Counted from the stretch's first letter, positions 1-9,576 are shown. The stretch: DNA of 64,000 nt from Sediminicola luteus (GCF_002514735.1 NZ_NBWU01000001.1:930001-994000), one strand, 5' to 3'. Numbers and translations: made by a program. The notes: a model not told the origin generated them from the letters alone.

Positions 1-444
1 TATACCCTCGAATACGATCCAAATTCCCGTAGATTGGACTATACGGCGGAATCGATAAGTTCGGCCTTCCCGTTTTGGGTCGACTTCGATACCAGTGGCA
101 AACCCACAGCAGCTGCATTCGCCGGAAGCCAAAGGGTGTATACTTATTCCGATAGACAAGGTGCTTTTAAAGATATTGAGTTACCTAGGGCCCTTACCCT
201 TTTTTCTCTGTATTTAAACATTATCTACGATCATACCATACCGCTTCAATTGGGCCAGCCCATGGTTCTTGACAGTTATGGCCTTGGATCGCAACATTAT
301 CGGGCCAGTGGTTTTGAATACGATACCGAAGACCGGATTACCGGCTATTCATTAATCCAAGAACTACCGGAAGGAACACAGAACGATTTTCTTTTCAAAA
401 TAGATTATTTAGATGAAACCATTACGAATGAAACCAGGCCCTAA
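1..444 (+). CDS. C-terminal part of an exported or lipoprotein-like protein (partial)
   Basis: The reading frame is open to the left edge of the window, so the true start lies upstream; the first in-frame TTG at 34 is not a convincing start. About 147 codons are visible. The sequence is rich in aromatic beta-strand patterns and ends with a YD-repeat-like stretch (FEYDTEDRITGY, about 35 residues before the stop), as in many Bacteroidetes cell-surface lipoproteins. No enzyme motif is visible. Its last 32 bases overlap the next lipoprotein gene, which suggests translational coupling. The function is unknown, and the N-terminal signal cannot be seen. Confidence 0.6.
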   Translation, partial: YTLEYDPNSRRLDYTAESISSAFPFWVDFDTSGKPTAAAFAGSQRVYTYSDRQGAFKDIELPRALTLFSLYLNIIYDHTIPLQLGQPMVLDSYGLGSQHYRASGFEYDTEDRITGYSLIQELPEGTQNDFLFKIDYLDETITNETRP

Positions 445-1153
445 ACCCCTAAGTGCCGAATACCTAGCCACCCTAATGTTCTTGGGGTTTCTTGGCGCTT
501 GCAGTTCGAACGACCCCCAGGTTCAAGAAACACCCATACAGTTCCAATACGCTTCCGATAGTATGGTCGTTAGGCTCGCATCTGCCGGTACCATACCAAA
601 ACCAGAAATGGAATGGTCGGGCAATACCGGTAGTTTCTCATTGGTCGGCAATTTGGATGGCCTTGAGATCGATTCCGAGACCGGTGCCATTGAATGGACC
701 CGCGACCTACCCATTGGCCATAATACGGTGCTGGTCAATGCCGTAAACGACCAAGGCAATTGGCATACCGGCTTCGTACTGACCAAGAGTGTCGAGAATA
801 GCTTGTGGGCCGTATCCTATGCCGAACACGATAAGCCGGAAACGGAAGCTGCTACCTATTATTTGAGACTTGGGTATGACAACCAGCTGCAAGTATTGCC
901 TTTGGACGACCCGGAAAACCCCATTGGCAAAGGAATTTGGCAACAAGTTGAAGATGCGGTGGTGATGCAGTTTTGCGACGACTGCCCCGAAATAACCCCA
1001 AAGGCAGTTTTAGAAAGACCCTCATTCCTTTTGGTGGAAGCCACGGCCAGAAACGACTCCCCATTCTATTTCATGCGTGGAAAACTGTATAACTATTCCA
1101 CAGCAAACTCAAGTAAGACCTTCAGCAAGAATTGTTACTTAGGGTTTGACTAA
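413..1153 (+). CDS. Lipoprotein with an Ig-like (He_PIG-type) segment
   Basis: This 246-residue protein has a hydrophobic N-terminal segment ending in the lipobox LGAC (Cys30), so it is probably a lipid-anchored surface protein. Residues about 60-110 resemble putative Ig-like domains (He_PIG), with the GLEIDSETGAIEW pattern followed by a turn and ANDQG-like ending. The rest is unassigned; CDDC at about residue 190 is a possible disulphide or metal pair. The start at 413 overlaps the upstream gene by 32 bases. An alternative ATG at 428 would leave the lipobox intact. The pair with the upstream gene looks like a small surface-protein operon. Function is unknown. Confidence 0.7.
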   Translation: MKPLRMKPGPKPLSAEYLATLMFLGFLGACSSNDPQVQETPIQFQYASDSMVVRLASAGTIPKPEMEWSGNTGSFSLVGNLDGLEIDSETGAIEWTRDLPIGHNTVLVNAVNDQGNWHTGFVLTKSVENSLWAVSYAEHDKPETEAATYYLRLGYDNQLQVLPLDDPENPIGKGIWQQVEDAVVMQFCDDCPEITPKAVLERPSFLLVEATARNDSPFYFMRGKLYNYSTANSSKTFSKNCYLGFD

Positions 1154-1214
1154 GACCCACCCAATAATCCACAGGAATTTTATCCTCCTCTAACCCATTT
1201 AAACTAAAAAAACC

Positions 1215-1820
1215 ATGTTAAGAATACTGCTTTTCGTACTGATCTGCCCCCTAATCGGTTGGTGTCAACAACCCACAAAGATCACGGTCTCGGGCCAGGC
1301 TAGCCTTATACCTAAAGATATGGTATACAAGGCCAATATGACCTTAAGTAAAAACCTTGGGGGTAGCTCTCGAGACGATTATGAAATGTCGAACCTTAAA
1401 GATCTTTATACCTCACAATTACAAAAACAGGGAATGGCACTCAACAAGCTAGAAGAGTTTCCGTTGGACTATAAACTTACCTATTCGCATACCGAGGGTA
1501 CCAAATATGTTTTTAAGACACGTTCTTTAGAAGAATTTAATACCTTTCTCGACATCAGTTCGGTGGGACTGGAAAGGGGTTACGTTGACATCGAGACCAA
1601 AATCTCGACATCCGAAGCCTTACAACTTAAAAAAGCCGCCATAGACCATGCCCACCAACAGGCCGAACTCACGGCGGAAGCATTGGGTAAAAAACTAGGT
1701 GACATAGTTTCTATAGAAGAGGTTACCGCAATTCCTATTAATACCACCCACATTCTTTATTTTAAATTGCCATTGGAAGGGTATACCCACCATCTTAGCA
1801 TTACCTATACCTTAAAGTAA
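1215..1820 (+). CDS. SIMPL domain (DUF541) exported protein
   Basis: The 201-residue product has a signal peptide (MLRILLFVLICPLIGWCQ, cleavage near residue 18). It then has the start of a SIMPL fold, beginning ITVSGQASLIPKDMVY. Its C-terminal half has the family signature of an Ala-rich helix followed by LGKKLGDIVSIEE (about residues 135-175) and an ITYTL strand at the end. SIMPL proteins are periplasmic or outer-membrane proteins of poorly defined function. The gene stands alone, begins 61 bases after the previous stop and is followed by a clear terminator at 1864-1906. Confidence 0.75.
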   Translation: MLRILLFVLICPLIGWCQQPTKITVSGQASLIPKDMVYKANMTLSKNLGGSSRDDYEMSNLKDLYTSQLQKQGMALNKLEEFPLDYKLTYSHTEGTKYVFKTRSLEEFNTFLDISSVGLERGYVDIETKISTSEALQLKKAAIDHAHQQAELTAEALGKKLGDIVSIEEVTAIPINTTHILYFKLPLEGYTHHLSITYTLK

Positions 1821-1863
1821 TTTCGGCCAAAAAGCCTCCCCACTAAAACCTATATAACAACCC

Positions 1864-1906
1864 AGCCATCCTTTGTAGCACATGCATCGGATGGCTATTC
1901 TTTTTT
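1864..1906 (+). terminator. Rho-independent terminator after the SIMPL gene
   Basis: A perfect 8-bp stem AGCCATCC/GGATGGCT (1864-1871 and 1889-1896) is followed by ATTCTTTTTT. It isolates the SIMPL gene from the sdh operon. Confidence 0.75.
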
Positions 1907-2022
1907 AAATAGTTACACTGATAAAAATCATTGTTTATTTCGTTTTTGAAAAAATATATGTCGTCCATTTCCGGCATCTCTCTTTATACCCATTCTAAAT
2001 AGACACCCCGTCTCTTAAGGGC

Positions 2023-2053
2023 TTGTTAATAAAGGCGCCGGGGCCTAAATTTG
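2023..2053 (+). promoter_or_regulatory. Bacteroidetes-type promoter of the sdh operon
   Basis: TTG at 2023-2025, a 20-base spacer and TAAATTTG at 2046-2053 match the flavobacterial TTG-N(17-23)-TAnnTTTG consensus. The predicted transcript start is near 2060, giving a leader of only about a dozen bases before the sdhC ATG at 2073. Confidence 0.6.
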
Positions 2054-2072
2054 TAACATCAAATTTTTCGAT

Positions 2073-2744
2073 ATGAGTGGATTTTTCAAATCTTCGATAG
2101 GCCGGAAATACGCTATGGCGCTTTCGGCGATTTTCCTGATCTTTTTCTTAGTTATGCACCTTCTTATCAACCTTTTATCGGTTTTTAACGAAGGGCTTTT
2201 TAATGAAGCCTCCCATTTTATGGGTACCAATCCGGTGATTCAGTTTGCTATGCAGCCGGTACTTATCTTCGGAGTGGTCTATCACTTCGTTATGGGCTTT
2301 ATCTTGGAAATTCAGAACAGAAACGCCCGAGTGGTGTCTTATGCCCGTAACAATGGTGCGGCCAATTCTACCTGGATGAGCCGTAATATGATCTATTCCG
2401 GAATGTTTATCTTAATTTTCTTGGTAATCCACTTTATCGATTTCTGGTTCCCCGAAATGAACACCAAGTACATCTTGGGCGATATGAGCGGCATGCACAA
2501 CGGTGAATTCCGCTATTTTGAAGAGCTTCAGCATAAATTCGTGCCCATCTGGCGTGTGGCCCTATATGTAATGGGCTTTGTTTTCTTGGCGCTTCACTTG
2601 CTTCACGGTTTCAACTCCGCCTTCCAATCGGTCGGGGCCAATAACAAATACACTAACGGTTTAAAAGGGTTCGGAAAGGCCTACGCGATCTTGATTCCGG
2701 CCGGATTCATTTTCATTGCACTTTTTCACCACTTTAACCATTAA
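2073..2744 (+). CDS. sdhC: Succinate dehydrogenase cytochrome b subunit
   Basis: This is the 223-residue single-polypeptide di-haem membrane anchor of the Bacteroidetes succinate:quinone reductase. It has five predicted membrane helices. Histidines lie within helices (FLVMHLL His29, [29 protein letters not shown]), as expected for axial haem b ligands in the W. succinogenes-type subunit. The complex oxidises succinate in the TCA cycle and reduces menaquinone. The gene is the first of three (C-A-B order). There is no separate sdhD, which is normal for this class. Confidence 0.93.
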   Translation: MSGFFKSSIGRKYAMALSAIFLIFFLVMHLLINLLSVFNEGLFNEASHFMGTNPVIQFAMQPVLIFGVVYHFVMGFILEIQNRNARVVSYARNNGAANSTWMSRNMIYSGMFILIFLVIHFIDFWFPEMNTKYILGDMSGMHNGEFRYFEELQHKFVPIWRVALYVMGFVFLALHLLHGFNSAFQSVGANNKYTNGLKGFGKAYAILIPAGFIFIALFHHFNH

Positions 2745-2758
2745 TAATACCCTTTCTT

Positions 2759-4774
2759 ATGTCTGTATTAGATGCTAAAATTCCAAAAGGTCCCATAAAG
2801 GATAAATGGACGACCTATAAAGACAAGATCGATTTGGTAAACCCCGCCAATAAACGTCTTATCGATGTTATTGTGGTAGGTACCGGATTGGCCGGAGGTT
2901 CTGCAGCCGCTACCTTGGCAGAGTTGGGGTATAACGTAAAAGCCTTTGCTTACCAAGATTCGCCACGTAGGGCGCACTCTATTGCCGCGCAAGGGGGTAT
3001 CAATGCCGCCAAAAACTATATGGGCGATGGCGATTCTACCTACCGCTTGTTCTACGATACCGTAAAAGGGGGCGACTACCGCTCGCGTGAAGCCAACGTA
3101 TACCGTTTGGCAGAGGTATCGGCCAATATCATTGACCAATGTGTGGCCCAAGGGGTACCTTTTGCCCGCGATTATGGTGGCTTGTTGGACAACCGTTCTT
3201 TCGGTGGGGTATTGGTTAGTCGTACTTTTTACGCCAAAGGACAGACCGGACAGCAGTTGTTGCTCGGTGCCTATTCGGCCATGAACCGACAAATTGCCCG
3301 TGGTAAAATCGAAATGTTCAACCGTCACGAAATGTTGGACGTGGTCAAGGTCGATGGTAAGGCACGAGGTATTATTGCCCGTGACCTGGTTACCGGTAAG
3401 ATCGAACGCCACTCGGCCCATGCCGTGGTTATCGCCACTGGCGGATACGGAAACGTATACTTCTTATCGACCAACGCTATGGGATCCAATGCCACCGCGG
3501 CTTGGAAAATACATAAAAAAGGCGCCTATTTCGCCAACCCTTGTTATACGCAGATCCACCCAACCTGTATTCCGCGTTCGGGCGATTACCAATCGAAACT
3601 GACCCTGATGTCGGAATCGTTGCGTAACGATGGACGTATTTGGGTACCCAAGAACATGGACGATGTAATGGCTATTCGTGAAGGGAAACTGAAACCGACC
3701 CAGATTGCCGAAGAAAACCGCGATTATTACTTAGAACGTCGCTACCCGGCTTTCGGTAACCTGGTACCACGCGATGTGGCCTCAAGGGCCGCCAAAGAGC
3801 GTTGCGATGCCGGTTATGGTGTAAACGCTACCGGAGAAGCGGTATATCTAGATTTTGCATCTGCCATACAGCGTTATGGTAGCGAGCAGGCTAAAATTCA
3901 AGGTATTGCCAATGCATCCAAAGAAAAAATCACCGAATTGGGCGAAAAAGTAGTGGAAGCCAAATATGGTAACCTCTTCCAGATGTACGAAAAGATCGTG
4001 GATGAGAACCCCTACAAAACCCCAATGATGATCTATCCGGCCACCCACTATACCATGGGCGGGGTTTGGGTAGACTACAACCTAATGACCACTGTCCCCG
4101 GACTTTACTGTATCGGAGAGGCCAACTTCTCTGACCACGGTGCCAACCGCCTTGGGGCCTCTGCCCTAATGCAAGGTTTGGCCGATGGGTATTTCGTATT
4201 GCCCTACACCATTGGCGATTATTTGGCCGATGATATCCGTACCGGAACCATACCTACCGATAGCCCCGAGTTCGACGAGGCTGAAAAAGCGGTAAAAGAC
4301 CGTATCGACTTCTTTATGAACAATAAGGGGACCAAATCGGTAGACCATTTCCACAAACGTTTGGGTAAGGTAATGTGGGATAAAGTAGGTATGGCACGAA
4401 ACGAGCAAGGGTTGAAGGAAGCCATGGCCGAGATCAAACAGATCCGTGAGGAATTCTGGAAAGAGGTAAAAGTACCCGGAAGCGCCGACGAACTGAACCC
4501 AGAACTTGAAAAAGCCGGAAGGGTAGCCGATTTCCTCGAATTGGGTGAACTCTTCGCCAAAGATGCCCTAATGCGTGAGGAAAGCTGTGGGGGACACTTC
4601 CGTGAAGAATCGGTGGAATTGGATGGCGAGCAAAAAGGAGAGGCCAAACGTAACGATAAAGATTACGCCTTTGTTGCCGCCTGGGAATACAAAGGAGAAC
4701 CCGCTGATTCGGTACTGCACAAAGAGCAGTTAGAGTTTAACGATATAGAATTGAAACAGAGATCATATAAATAA
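2759..4774 (+). CDS. sdhA: Succinate dehydrogenase/fumarate reductase flavoprotein subunit
   Basis: The 671-residue catalytic subunit carries covalent FAD and interconverts succinate and fumarate. The dinucleotide-binding motif [10 protein letters not shown] is at residues 41-50. The flavinylation motif HSIAAQGG has His73. The catalytic region contains QIHPTCIP, and [11 protein letters not shown] (about 460) belongs to the FAD domain. The length suits the large Bacteroidetes/epsilon-type SdhA. It starts 14 bases after sdhC and ends 7 bases before sdhB, forming a tight operon. Confidence 0.96.
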   Translation: MSVLDAKIPKGPIKDKWTTYKDKIDLVNPANKRLIDVIVVGTGLAGGSAAATLAELGYNVKAFAYQDSPRRAHSIAAQGGINAAKNYMGDGDSTYRLFYDTVKGGDYRSREANVYRLAEVSANIIDQCVAQGVPFARDYGGLLDNRSFGGVLVSRTFYAKGQTGQQLLLGAYSAMNRQIARGKIEMFNRHEMLDVVKVDGKARGIIARDLVTGKIERHSAHAVVIATGGYGNVYFLSTNAMGSNATAAWKIHKKGAYFANPCYTQIHPTCIPRSGDYQSKLTLMSESLRNDGRIWVPKNMDDVMAIREGKLKPTQIAEENRDYYLERRYPAFGNLVPRDVASRAAKERCDAGYGVNATGEAVYLDFASAIQRYGSEQAKIQGIANASKEKITELGEKVVEAKYGNLFQMYEKIVDENPYKTPMMIYPATHYTMGGVWVDYNLMTTVPGLYCIGEANFSDHGANRLGASALMQGLADGYFVLPYTIGDYLADDIRTGTIPTDSPEFDEAEKAVKDRIDFFMNNKGTKSVDHFHKRLGKVMWDKVGMARNEQGLKEAMAEIKQIREEFWKEVKVPGSADELNPELEKAGRVADFLELGELFAKDALMREESCGGHFREESVELDGEQKGEAKRNDKDYAFVAAWEYKGEPADSVLHKEQLEFNDIELKQRSYK

Positions 4775-4781
4775 GAAGACT

Positions 4782-5528
4782 ATGAACTTAACGTTAAAAA
4801 TCTGGAGGCAAAAAGGTGCCAACGATAAAGGTAAAATGGTCGATTATAAAGTGACCGATATCTCTGAACATATGTCCTTTCTAGAGATGATGGACGTGCT
4901 TAACGAGCAATTAATCGCCGAAGGCGAGGAGCCCGTAGCCTTCGATCACGACTGTAGGGAGGGTATCTGTGGTATGTGCTCTATGTATATTAACGGGGAA
5001 GCCCACGGACCAGACCGTGGTATTACCACCTGTCAATTGCATATGCGTATGTTCAACGATGGCGATACCATTACCATTGAACCATGGCGCGCCAAAGCCT
5101 TTCCGGTAATCAAAGATCTTATCGTAGATCGTACGTCTTTTGAACGTATACAACAGGCCGGAGGTTATATCTCGGTGAATACCTCGGGGAACACCCAAGA
5201 TGCGAATGCCATCCCAATTTCCAAACATGCTGCCGACGAAGCCATGGATGCCGCTACCTGTATCGGTTGTGGGGCTTGTGTGGCCACTTGTAAAAACTCA
5301 TCGGCCATGCTTTTCGTAGGGGCCAAGGTTTCGCAATATGCCCTGTTGCCACAAGGACAGGTAGAAGCCGCAGACCGTGTGAAGAACATGGTTGCCCAAA
5401 TGGATCTCGAAGGTTTTGGTAACTGTACCAATACCGGTGCCTGTGAAGTAGAGTGCCCTAAAGGTATTTCCCTGACCAATATCGCCCGTATGAACCGTGA
5501 GTTCCTTAAAGCGAATTTAAAAGGGTAA
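4782..5528 (+). CDS. sdhB: Succinate dehydrogenase/fumarate reductase iron-sulfur subunit
   Basis: The 248-residue electron-transfer subunit has all three cluster motifs: CREGICGMC for the [2Fe-2S] centre (about 64-72), [11 protein letters not shown] for the [4Fe-4S] centre (about 160-170), and [14 protein letters not shown] for the [3Fe-4S]-type centre (about 215-228). It passes electrons from SdhA FAD to SdhC haems. It is the last gene of the operon, and a terminator follows at 5558. Confidence 0.95.
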   Translation: MNLTLKIWRQKGANDKGKMVDYKVTDISEHMSFLEMMDVLNEQLIAEGEEPVAFDHDCREGICGMCSMYINGEAHGPDRGITTCQLHMRMFNDGDTITIEPWRAKAFPVIKDLIVDRTSFERIQQAGGYISVNTSGNTQDANAIPISKHAADEAMDAATCIGCGACVATCKNSSAMLFVGAKVSQYALLPQGQVEAADRVKNMVAQMDLEGFGNCTNTGACEVECPKGISLTNIARMNREFLKANLKG

Positions 5529-5557
5529 AATCTTTTTAAACCATATTTTTAAAAAAA

Positions 5558-5587
5558 TCCTGGTAGTGACCTATCAGGATTTTTTTA
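5558..5587 (+). terminator. Terminator of the sdhCAB operon
   Basis: ATCCTG pairs with CAGGAT, with AG/CT pairs closing a short loop, followed by a run of seven T at 5581-5587. The A-run on the left could also let it act on the minus strand. Confidence 0.7.
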
Positions 5588-5658
5588 TGACCATAAGTCA
5601 TCATGTAATCCAAAGCCTACTATTGTACGTAAATATTTTCAAACAAAACCATTGATTT

Positions 5659-6054
5659 ATGAAATATCTCGGTCTATTCACCTTAATCTTGCTTACGACA
5701 AACTGTAATACCACTTCGGAAAACATCACCGATTCCCAAAGCGAAGAGCAAGTGTTTTTAAAGGCATTCGACCAAGAGCTGCAACTGAACAACACAGATA
5801 CACATACCATTTCCATCGGTGATTTTGGGGATGAGGAAGGTGCCGTGATTTTACAACACCCCTCCCAATTCGAACAAAGTGAAATCGTGCGCGATGCCAG
5901 TTCGAATTGGAACCCCGTTTATAAATACAAGGCCAAAAATAATTTTAAGGGCGTAGATGTCGTTTTGATAGAAACCTGTAAGCTAGCCGGCCAATCGACC
6001 TCCTTACAATGTGCCAAGGATACCTTAAAGATCAAACTTACCATAGGCAACTAA
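5659..6054 (+). CDS. Small lipoprotein with Ig-like C-terminus
   Basis: The product is 131 residues, with a signal segment MKYLGLFTLILLTTNC ending in a lipobox (Cys16), so it is probably a lipid-anchored envelope protein. Residues about 75-125 (YKYKAKNNFKGVDVVLIET, then TLKIKLTIGN) follow the beta-strand rhythm of Ig-like repeats found in gliding/adhesion proteins of Bacteroidetes. The two Cys near residues 108 and 119 may form a disulphide. It stands alone downstream of the sdh terminator. No function can be assigned. Confidence 0.65.
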   Translation: MKYLGLFTLILLTTNCNTTSENITDSQSEEQVFLKAFDQELQLNNTDTHTISIGDFGDEEGAVILQHPSQFEQSEIVRDASSNWNPVYKYKAKNNFKGVDVVLIETCKLAGQSTSLQCAKDTLKIKLTIGN

Positions 6055-6108
6055 ACAGTAAGTTTTACGCTTAAGAAACGCAACAGGGCCCATTGCTGGA
6101 CCCAAGGT

Positions 6109-6213
6109 CTATTTTTTCTTGGTGAGCTTATACAGCAGGTACATAATTCCTACCACAAAATGTAATAGTATAATGCCTGCAATTATATAAATGGTGGTAT
6201 TATCGCCTCTCAT
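6109..6213 (-). CDS. Small single-pass membrane protein (34 aa)
   Basis: A short minus-strand frame runs from ATG (6211-6213) to TAG (6109-6111). It begins MRGDNTTIYII, has one hydrophobic helix (about residues 8-28), and ends in a basic tail KLTKKK, giving N-out/C-in topology by the positive-inside rule. A TATTTTTG -7-like box lies directly upstream. The codon pattern and amphipathic layout suggest a real microprotein, but no homology can be tested here. Confidence 0.5.
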   Translation of the reverse strand: MRGDNTTIYIIAGIILLHFVVGIMYLLYKLTKKK

Positions 6214-6264
6214 ACTTCAAAAATATCCTTTGATCGGGGCAACTACAGTTACCCCGGTTACAAA

Positions 6265-6308
6265 TCGCAAAAAAGAAACCCTAGACCTGAATATAGATCT
6301 AGGGTTTC
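6265..6308 (-). terminator. Minus-strand terminator after the 6478-7308 gene
   Basis: An 11-bp perfect stem GAAACCCTAGA/TCTAGGGTTTC (6275-6285 and 6298-6308) is followed on the minus strand by six T (complement of 6269-6274). It lies about 170 bases beyond the stop codon at 6478. Confidence 0.7.
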
Positions 6309-6334
6309 AACAACCTAAAACCAACATTACAAAT

Positions 6335-6385
6335 AAGCGACCGCTTAACCAACCTAACCATTAATCCAACCGCAAGCGGCCGCTT
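6335..6385. repeat. Pair of near-identical 12-bp palindromes
   Basis: AAGCGACCGCTT at 6335-6346 and AAGCGGCCGCTT at 6374-6385 differ by one base and are about 39 bases apart centre to centre. They lie in the transcribed tail between the minus-strand gene 6478-7308 and its terminator. They may be protein-binding half sites or a processing structure. No gene lies between them. Confidence 0.45.
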
Positions 6386-6477
6386 TTGTTACCACAAATA
6401 TCGGTAGCGCTAACAGGCTATACGGTGACAAAGGTTACATAAGCAGTTGATTTTAGACTATTTAACTTCTTTTTGGG

Positions 6478-7308
6478 TTAAAACGTCAATACTATACTCC
6501 CGTGAAGGCTCCCGGTTTCCTTGGGTATTTTTTCAAAATCCGGATTACCGTTCCTGAGCCGATCTTTGGCCTGCGCTTCTTCGTCCCACGGATCGTAATA
6601 CAATATGGCCTCCCCCTGAAATTTTAGGTGCACCCCACCCTTATCCATACGATAGGCCTCAAAACGGCCTTGTTGCACTTCCAATTCGTATTCCAAGGTG
6701 TCTTGCTTATAAGGAATGTAGAAGACCAATCCGAAATGGGGTTGATCGCTATCAAAACCAGAGTCCAGGTCCATTTCCATTACGCCACTTCCCTCGATTT
6801 TGGCTATCTCACCATTCAAAAGTTTTTCCAGTTCGGTAACCGCAGCCATATCGCCGGAAGCGGCCCTTTTACTCAAGGCCTGCATTCGGGCCTCTTTAGA
6901 TTCCAAGGACTTTTTCAGTTGGGCCGAAGTAGCTTGCAGTTTTTTGGCCTCATCGCTTTGTATCATGGCCCTATTCGCTTCGAACTCCATCTTTCCGAAT
7001 TCCGGACTGGCCAAAGCCATCCTCAGGGTATCTTTTGTCCCCAATGGTAACAACCCCTCAATATTGTCTAGACTGAATACCAAACGCAGACCCAGGTCCT
7101 TTTTAACCCCATCACCGATTTTGGAGGGATCGGGCAGTTTTTTTTCATGGGCCACTAAGGTCAAATACTTACCGTTATGGTTGTATTCTTTGGTGACCAA
7201 GCTGCCAACGTTTTTATTAATGCCGTTGAATTGTAGTTGAATGTTATCCTGTGCCCTGCACATAGCTATGGAGGCCATGGCCAGGAACCCTATCAAAATC
7301 GTACGCAT
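6478..7308 (-). CDS. Exported protein of unknown function with central coiled coil
   Basis: Starting at the ATG at 7308, the product has 276 residues and a signal peptide (MRTILIGFLAMASIAMCRAQ). An in-frame upstream ATG at 7329 would add seven residues before the signal and looks less likely. A Lys/Glu/Ala-rich stretch (about residues 110-175) should form a coiled coil. The two flanking parts are beta-rich, and the C-terminus ends TGSLHGSIVLTF. No domain family is recognised. The gene is divergent from the XRE regulator at 7528, and a minus-strand terminator follows at 6265. Confidence 0.65.
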   Translation of the reverse strand: MRTILIGFLAMASIAMCRAQDNIQLQFNGINKNVGSLVTKEYNHNGKYLTLVAHEKKLPDPSKIGDGVKKDLGLRLVFSLDNIEGLLPLGTKDTLRMALASPEFGKMEFEANRAMIQSDEAKKLQATSAQLKKSLESKEARMQALSKRAASGDMAAVTELEKLLNGEIAKIEGSGVMEMDLDSGFDSDQPHFGLVFYIPYKQDTLEYELEVQQGRFEAYRMDKGGVHLKFQGEAILYYDPWDEEAQAKDRLRNGNPDFEKIPKETGSLHGSIVLTF

Positions 7309-7321
7309 AACTGGTTGTTTT

Positions 7322-7372
7322 GTACACAATTTCGGGTATTAGCCCAGTGGTAAGGCCTGAAATTGTACCACT
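7322..7372. repeat. Nested inverted repeats in a divergent intergenic region
   Basis: An 8-bp perfect stem CAGTGGTA/TACCACTG (7345-7352 and 7365-7372) overlaps a second imperfect inverted repeat in which GTACACAATTTC (7322-7333) pairs with GAAATTGTAC (7359-7368). The two foldings exclude each other. The site lies between the divergent genes 6478-7308 and 7528-8097 and could be an operator or a leader switch. Confidence 0.35.
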
Positions 7373-7527
7373 GACCCTAGAACTGTATAGATGGTACGGA
7401 AGCGATTAATATTCTTATGGTACAACCAATATTTGATGCAAAAATCAAATGTCGCTTCAATTGTCGCATCGAAAATCCGGCGTATAGCATCTTTTTTATA
7501 TAATTTCCCGCTTTAAATCGATACCAT

Positions 7528-8097
7528 ATGATCGGGAAAAAAGTTCGGGAAATCAGAATAAGAAAAGGACTTACCCAAGCAGAATTGGCTAAAAAATCTA
7601 AATTGACCCAAAGGACCATCCAACGGGTCGAACTTGATAAAAATACCCCTAGGGATTACACCCTAAAACAAATCAGTACCGCCTTGGGAATAGACATCGC
7701 TATGTTCGATAAAACCCTAGAAAAACCAAAATCCCTTTGGGCGAGCCTATTAAAACTTTCATGGCTGGTAGTATTGAACATCTTCTTAATGACGGTAATC
7801 GGTTATGCCACCTTGGATTCAAATGCCAATACCAATAGTAGAATTACCGCTTTTTTACTCAGCTTTTCGTTACCCTTTTTAATTGCCAGCCAAACCCCAA
7901 AAACAACCTCTTGGTCTAGGGTACTACAATATGGAAGTGGTTTTATCTTCTATCTAATTCTAATCGTAGTCCAGCATTATAATCTACTATGGTCCGTGGG
8001 ATTTAAAACGGGATTGATTCCTTGTTTGATCCTGGGTCTTTCTACCTTATATTTCGTCAAATACAACGGCAACCGTGGCACATATTCCCTAAACTGA
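7528..8097 (+). CDS. XRE-family regulator with membrane-spanning C-terminus
   Basis: Residues 1-60 of the 189-residue product form a classic HTH_3/XRE domain (KVREIRIRKGLTQAELAKKSKLT, split here as KVREIRIRKG and LTQAELAKKSKLT, then QRTIQRVE). The remaining 120 residues contain about four hydrophobic helices (about 72-95, 105-120, 130-148, 155-178). It is therefore a DNA-binding domain tethered to the membrane, a common Bacteroidetes arrangement thought to sense envelope signals. It ends 28 bases before the convergent sulfatase stop. Confidence 0.85.
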   Translation: MIGKKVREIRIRKGLTQAELAKKSKLTQRTIQRVELDKNTPRDYTLKQISTALGIDIAMFDKTLEKPKSLWASLLKLSWLVVLNIFLMTVIGYATLDSNANTNSRITAFLLSFSLPFLIASQTPKTTSWSRVLQYGSGFIFYLILIVVQHYNLLWSVGFKTGLIPCLILGLSTLYFVKYNGNRGTYSLN

Positions 8098-8124
8098 TAT
8101 TCGAAGGGGTAACAAGCTCCAAAT

Positions 8125-9543
8125 CTATTTGGGCCTATAGGGTTCCGGCGTACCCAATAGAATGGGAGGTTCTTCTTGTAAGGTCTTTTTAAACTTCAAC
8201 ACTTCCTTGGTAACGGCCGGTAATACCCAAGTCAGGTTTTCGGCCCCGGTCTCGTGTCCGCCATAAATACCGAACAATTCCTTGGGGTCGCGCAACAGAT
8301 TATGTACCCTGGGAAAATTATGCTTTATGGGTTTATCGAACATGTTTTCGTGTTTGTAGTAATGCACCTTGTAATTGCGCCATTTATAAGCGAACATCTC
8401 ATCTCCATTATAGACCGGGAAACCTTCCCGGGCCGAGTCTTCGGTCTGCCCCATGAACAAGGGCATTTGGTCTACACCATCAATCTTACGGTCGGTGGGC
8501 ATATCCAAACCTACGGCACTGGCCAAAGTGGGTAATACATCGGTTATATGTACTATAGCGTCGGTCTTTACCCCGGCCTTGATCTTGTTGGGCCACCGGA
8601 TCAAAAATGGCGTTCGTAAAGAACCTTCCAGGGCGGTAAAGTAGTGCCCACGCCAATATCCTGCTGTCCCGAACCAACTCGATGCCTCTTCAGGACCGTT
8701 TTCACTCATCCAGATCACTATGGTGTTCTCTCGTACCTTAAGATTATCTATGGCATCAAAAATCTGCCCGGCCCTATGATCGATCTCCATTAATACATCG
8801 GCCCAACCCCCATTACCCGATTTCCCATCGAATTCCGGATTGGGCAAAGTGGGTAAATGCGCCAAGGTATAAGGAAGATAGACAAAAAAGGGCTTGTCTT
8901 GCTTTACACTTTTTTCCATAAAGGCTATGGCTTTATCAGCCAATTCGGCATCAATAGTACGCCTGGTTTTAACATTGTATTCTTTGACCGCGGTAGGTGT
9001 TTTGCCCTTGGTGCTTTGTTGTATCTGTGGCGGAGTTACCACAGTCGGATCAAAGCCTATTTGGGAGGTATATTCCGATTCATCAGTAGTATTGGCAATA
9101 CCATACCACTCATCAAAACCTTGATCGGTGGGGAACCTACCTTTCATATCACCCAAATGCCATTTACCATACATTCCCGTAGCATATCCTTTTTCGGAAA
9201 AGAGCTCGGCCATGGTCTTTTCCCAACCTACCATACCGTAGGGCAGGCCCCAAACTACCTTGGTGGTGCCGGAACGAATGGGATGCCTGGCCGTCATCAA
9301 TGCCGAACGCGAGGGGGTACACTGGGGTTCTACATTAAAATTCAGCAACTGCATGCCTTCTTTCGCAAAAGCATCCAAACGTGGGGTTGGCGCACCCCTT
9401 AAAATTCCCCCACCATAGGCCCCGATCTCTCCCCAACCCAGGTTATCCATAACAATGACCACCACATTAGGTCGTTCAGAGGTTTGAGCCATACAAAAAG
9501 AGGTGACCAAAAAGGCAAGTACTAAGGAATATCGTCGTAACAT
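8125..9543 (-). CDS. Sulfatase 1 (S1 family, formylglycine-dependent)
   Basis: This is a 472-residue exported sulfatase with a signal peptide (cleaved after about residue 19, CMAQ). The maturation motif CTPSR has Cys75, to be converted to formylglycine. The metal-site start DNLGWGE follows the signal. GKWHLGD (about 126) and the C-terminal PFLIRWP match the alkaline-phosphatase-like fold. An unusual point is that the usual SDNG calcium-binding motif reads SENG (about residue 281). It should hydrolyse sulfate esters, plausibly on algal polysaccharides in the periplasm. The substrate is not predictable. No maturase is encoded nearby. Confidence 0.9.
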   Translation of the reverse strand: MLRRYSLVLAFLVTSFCMAQTSERPNVVVIVMDNLGWGEIGAYGGGILRGAPTPRLDAFAKEGMQLLNFNVEPQCTPSRSALMTARHPIRSGTTKVVWGLPYGMVGWEKTMAELFSEKGYATGMYGKWHLGDMKGRFPTDQGFDEWYGIANTTDESEYTSQIGFDPTVVTPPQIQQSTKGKTPTAVKEYNVKTRRTIDAELADKAIAFMEKSVKQDKPFFVYLPYTLAHLPTLPNPEFDGKSGNGGWADVLMEIDHRAGQIFDAIDNLKVRENTIVIWMSENGPEEASSWFGTAGYWRGHYFTALEGSLRTPFLIRWPNKIKAGVKTDAIVHITDVLPTLASAVGLDMPTDRKIDGVDQMPLFMGQTEDSAREGFPVYNGDEMFAYKWRNYKVHYYKHENMFDKPIKHNFPRVHNLLRDPKELFGIYGGHETGAENLTWVLPAVTKEVLKFKKTLQEEPPILLGTPEPYRPK

Positions 9544-9576
9544 GGAAAAATGGTTAGATTAAATGTTTCTTTGAAA

